From: Ardenticatenaceae bacterium
GTDB taxonomy: Bacteria > Chloroflexota > Anaerolineae > Promineifilales > Promineifilaceae
Direction of reading: 5' to 3'
DNA length: 62,395 nt
NCBI GenBank assembly: GCA_020634395.1
Contig: JACKBU010000029.1
Coordinates: 1 to 62,395, forward strand
This document shows, piece after piece, positions 60,815-62,395 of this stretch. Below the pieces are notes generated by a model. It ran no database searches, had not been told where the DNA came from, and was given only the letters and a program-made list of their open reading frames with translations. Position numbers and translations under genes: made by a program. Positions within the stretch are counted from its first letter, which is position 1; every line of letters begins with the position of its first letter.

Positions 60815-61465
60815 GTGGAATTACGTGATTATGTGCGCATTTTGCGCCAGCGAGGCTGGGTGATTGTGGTGATGGCGGTGTTAACGGCCGTGGCCGCCTT
60901 CGGCTTCAGCAAAATGCAAACGGAACTATACGAGTCTAACTTGAAGATGCTCGTTTTACCCTCGCGCACCGACTTTGGCCAGGCGCAGGCGGCCAAAGAG
61001 CTGCTGCGCAGCTATGAGCAGTGGCTCTACAGCCGCTATCGCGCCCAGGCTGTGATCAACGAACTCCAGCTCGATATGACCGCCGACGCCCTGCTCGGCG
61101 ACATGAAAGTGGCTTCCGACAATTCCAGCTTTGTCATCCAGATGACGGTGGAAAACAGTGATCCTAATCTGGCCAACGACATTGCTACCGCCTGGGGCAA
61201 CCTGCTCATCCAATGGCAAAACGCCAACAACGACAAGCTGCAAAAAGAGGACCGGATCACGATTGAATTTTTGGATGATCCGCAGGCCAGCCTGTCGCAG
61301 CCTAACACCAAGATCAATACGGCCGCGGGGTTTGTGTTTGGTGCGCTCATCGGCGTCCTTATCGTGTTTGCTCTGGAATGGTATGAATCTGGCATTATGC
61401 GCCGCACAGAAGACGTGGAGCGCTATCTGGACATTCCAGTCATTGGCAGTATCCCAAACCAATGA
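60815..61465 (+). CDS. Wzz/YveK-type polysaccharide chain-length protein (2)
   Basis: 216 residues. Same plan: LRDYVRILRQRGWVIVVMAV, an external helical domain, helix 2 (TAAGFVFGALIGVLIVFALEW) and the tail RTEDVERYLDIPVIGSIPN. GAGGAG ribosome binding site upstream. Two diverged small Wzz proteins in tandem is unusual. Confidence 0.87.
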   Translation: MELRDYVRILRQRGWVIVVMAVLTAVAAFGFSKMQTELYESNLKMLVLPSRTDFGQAQAAKELLRSYEQWLYSRYRAQAVINELQLDMTADALLGDMKVASDNSSFVIQMTVENSDPNLANDIATAWGNLLIQWQNANNDKLQKEDRITIEFLDDPQASLSQPNTKINTAAGFVFGALIGVLIVFALEWYESGIMRRTEDVERYLDIPVIGSIPNQ

Positions 61466-61472
61466 AGCTCTA

Positions 61473-61519
61473 AGCTGTTAGCCGTGAGCCATTAAGCTGC
61501 AGGCCAGAAGCTAACAGCT
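61473..61519. repeat. Intercistronic hairpin, 10-bp arms
   Basis: AGCTGTTAGC (61473-61482) and GCTAACAGCT (61510-61519) with a 27-nt loop, between the second Wzz gene and the CpsD-like gene. Confidence 0.75.
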
Positions 61520-61527
61520 AAAAAAGT

Positions 61528-62181
61528 GTGACTATGAACTTGATAACATTAACTGATCCTCGGTCGCCGGTAAGTGAAGCGTACCGGACGTTGCGGACAA
61601 ACCTCTCGTTTTACAGCCTGGACAACCCGCTGCGCAGCCTGGTGGTTACGGCTCCGGCTTCGGGCGAAGAAAAGAGTGTGGCTGTGGCTAACCTGGCCGT
61701 GACGATGGCCCAGAGCGGGCGCCGCACGGTGTTGGTGGATTGTGATCTGCGACGGCCGTCGCTGCACACCTTCTTCAACCTCAACAACGACGCCGGCCTG
61801 ACCAGCATGGTCCTCAACGACGATGCCACGCCGCCGCTGCAGGCCACCAGCGTCGAGAACCTCTGGCTGCTGGCCAGCGGTCCCAAGCCGCCCAATCCGG
61901 CCGATTTGCTCGGCTCGCGCAAGATAGATCAACTCATCGAACTACTTACTGACCAATACGACGTGGTGTTGTTCGATGCCCCGCCGGTCATCGCCGTGAC
62001 CGACGCGGCCGTGCTGGGAGCCAAAGTCGATGGTGTGCTGCTGGTTATCAGCGCCGGCAAGTCGCGCCGCGACCATGCCGAGCGAGCCAAGGAAATGCTG
62101 GAAAAAGCGCGCGTGCGCATCATTGGCGTGGCTCTGACCAATGCGCCCAAGGACAGCAGTCTGGATGGTTATTACGAGTAG
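61528..62181 (+). CDS. CpsD/CapB-family ATPase (BY-kinase-like) with altered Walker A
   Basis: 217 residues from GTG 61528. N-terminus SPVSEAYRTLRTNLSFYS is typical of the family; Walker A region TAPASGEEKSVAVANLAV (about 43-54), Walker A' TVLVDCDLRRPSLH, Walker B VVLFDAPPVIAVTDA, C-terminal GYYE. In relatives the loop ends GEGKS or DEGKS; here Glu replaces the Gly before Lys. The C-terminal tyrosine cluster is only two residues. Partner of the Wzz proteins; kinase activity uncertain. Confidence 0.88.
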   Translation: MTMNLITLTDPRSPVSEAYRTLRTNLSFYSLDNPLRSLVVTAPASGEEKSVAVANLAVTMAQSGRRTVLVDCDLRRPSLHTFFNLNNDAGLTSMVLNDDATPPLQATSVENLWLLASGPKPPNPADLLGSRKIDQLIELLTDQYDVVLFDAPPVIAVTDAAVLGAKVDGVLLVISAGKSRRDHAERAKEMLEKARVRIIGVALTNAPKDSSLDGYYE

Positions 62182-62250
62182 TTCTCCCCTTTAGTCTGGT
62201 GAGATTGGTCCTGCCGCAAAGGTTGGACCACTCTTGCTCTTTTCCTCGCC

Positions 62251-62395
62251 ATGCAAGTTTCAGCCGCCGCCAGTTTGCCAGACAGGTCTTCCCGAGTTAG
62301 CCGCCAGGAGTGGGGGATAGTGCTGGTGGTTGGCCTGCTATTGTTGGGGCTGACGGCCGTTCCTTACCTCCTCGCCTCTCTCACCGTCCAGCCGG
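62251..62395 (+). CDS. Partial membrane protein (N-terminus)
   Basis: ATG 62251 opens MQVSAAASLPDRSSRVSRQE, then a hydrophobic helix (WGIVLVVGLLLLGL) reaching the window end. Position in the polysaccharide locus suggests a membrane glycosyltransferase, flippase or polymerase; family not recognisable. The leader (62200-62235) holds a partial TTGGTCC/GGACCA inverted repeat resembling the hairpin at 49947-49980. Confidence 0.5.
   Translation, partial: MQVSAAASLPDRSSRVSRQEWGIVLVVGLLLLGLTAVPYLLASLTVQP

Larger units (their letters stand above)
80..62360. repeat. Highly iterated palindrome ACGGCCGT across the window
   Basis: The 8-bp palindrome recurs more than 100 times by eye, roughly every 550 bp, on both sides of genes and inside most of them. 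Examples are 80-87, 21223-21230 with an abutting copy at 21231-21238, and two copies in the terminator stem at 58248-58277. In genes it occurs in all frames, giving Thr-Ala-Val, Asn-Gly-Arg or x-Arg-Pro. It is missing or rare at about 9.3-12.1 kb, 29.8-33.6 kb and 48.2-50.3 kb. At random one or two copies would be expected for this base composition. Confidence 0.9.

Overview
The window is a GC-rich stretch of bacterial chromosome with dense, mostly co-directional genes. Gene content and style point to an uncultured Chloroflexota (Anaerolineae/Ardenticatenia-like) bacterium: an hrcA-grpE-dnaK-dnaJ-prmA heat-shock operon under a CIRCE operator, a four-repeat S1 protein upstream of infA, many Thr/Pro-linked membrane-anchored proteins, GAF-rich sensor kinases and PATAN/small-GTPase modules. 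That taxonomic call is inference; no rRNA gene is present.

Layout. 1-2720 (minus): the head of a contractile injection system operon (eCIS or phage-tail-like): sheath, tube and a cut-off third gene, behind a strong promoter whose -10 overlaps a perfect palindrome, with a roughly 300-nt leader. 3.1-8.0 kb (plus): hisS, nadK, a zinc-finger membrane protein and recN. 8.1-11.0 kb: an S41 protease and a polyprenyl glycosylphosphotransferase. 11.0-17.0 kb: the heat-shock operon. 17.1-18.7 kb (minus): rpsA-infA. 19-23.6 kb (minus): a FAH-family enzyme, a large M23/SH3/glycoside-hydrolase-like protein and a DUF3048 lipoprotein. 23.6-34.6 kb (minus): an 11-kb co-directional cluster that joins a PATAN protein, an MglA-like GTPase, two alpha/beta hydrolases, a V4R protein, a hexapeptide-repeat protein, a homologue of cyanobacterial acyl-ACP reductase (AAR), a multi-GAF histidine kinase and two response regulators. 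This is the best candidate for an undescribed system: a signalling module wired to fatty-aldehyde or lipid chemistry. 34.8-36.8 kb: tRNA-Leu, tilS, tRNA-Pro, tRNA-Gly and tRNA-Met. 36.8-45.2 kb: a frameshifted DUF3267 gene, DinB, two AI-2E-type permeases, an ABC-2 exporter, a GlsB-like protein, an M23 peptidase and a ferredoxin-like protein. 45.3-52.8 kb: a penicillin-acylase-family enzyme, an AT-rich SH3 lipoprotein, a helical protein, a repeat-rich spacer, a Ser/Thr kinase and an anchored exported protein. 52.8-57.2 kb (minus): proB-proA, a 2-hydroxyacid dehydrogenase and a CAP-domain protein. 57.3-62.4 kb (plus): membrane-stress genes (LiaI-like, PspC, PspA) running into an exopolysaccharide locus (GT4, two Wzz-like proteins, a CpsD-like ATPase and a cut-off membrane protein).

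Two genome-wide signatures run through everything. First, the palindrome ACGGCCGT occurs well over 100 times by eye, where one or two copies are expected, in genes (all three frames: T-A-V, N-G-R, x-R-P) and in spacers. This resembles the HIP1 phenomenon of cyanobacteria. Second, many intra-operon spacers hold long, near-perfect hairpins made of degenerate 6-7 bp tandem repeats, different in sequence each time but identical in architecture and position (between a stop codon and the next ribosome binding site). All counts were made by eye and no database was searched.
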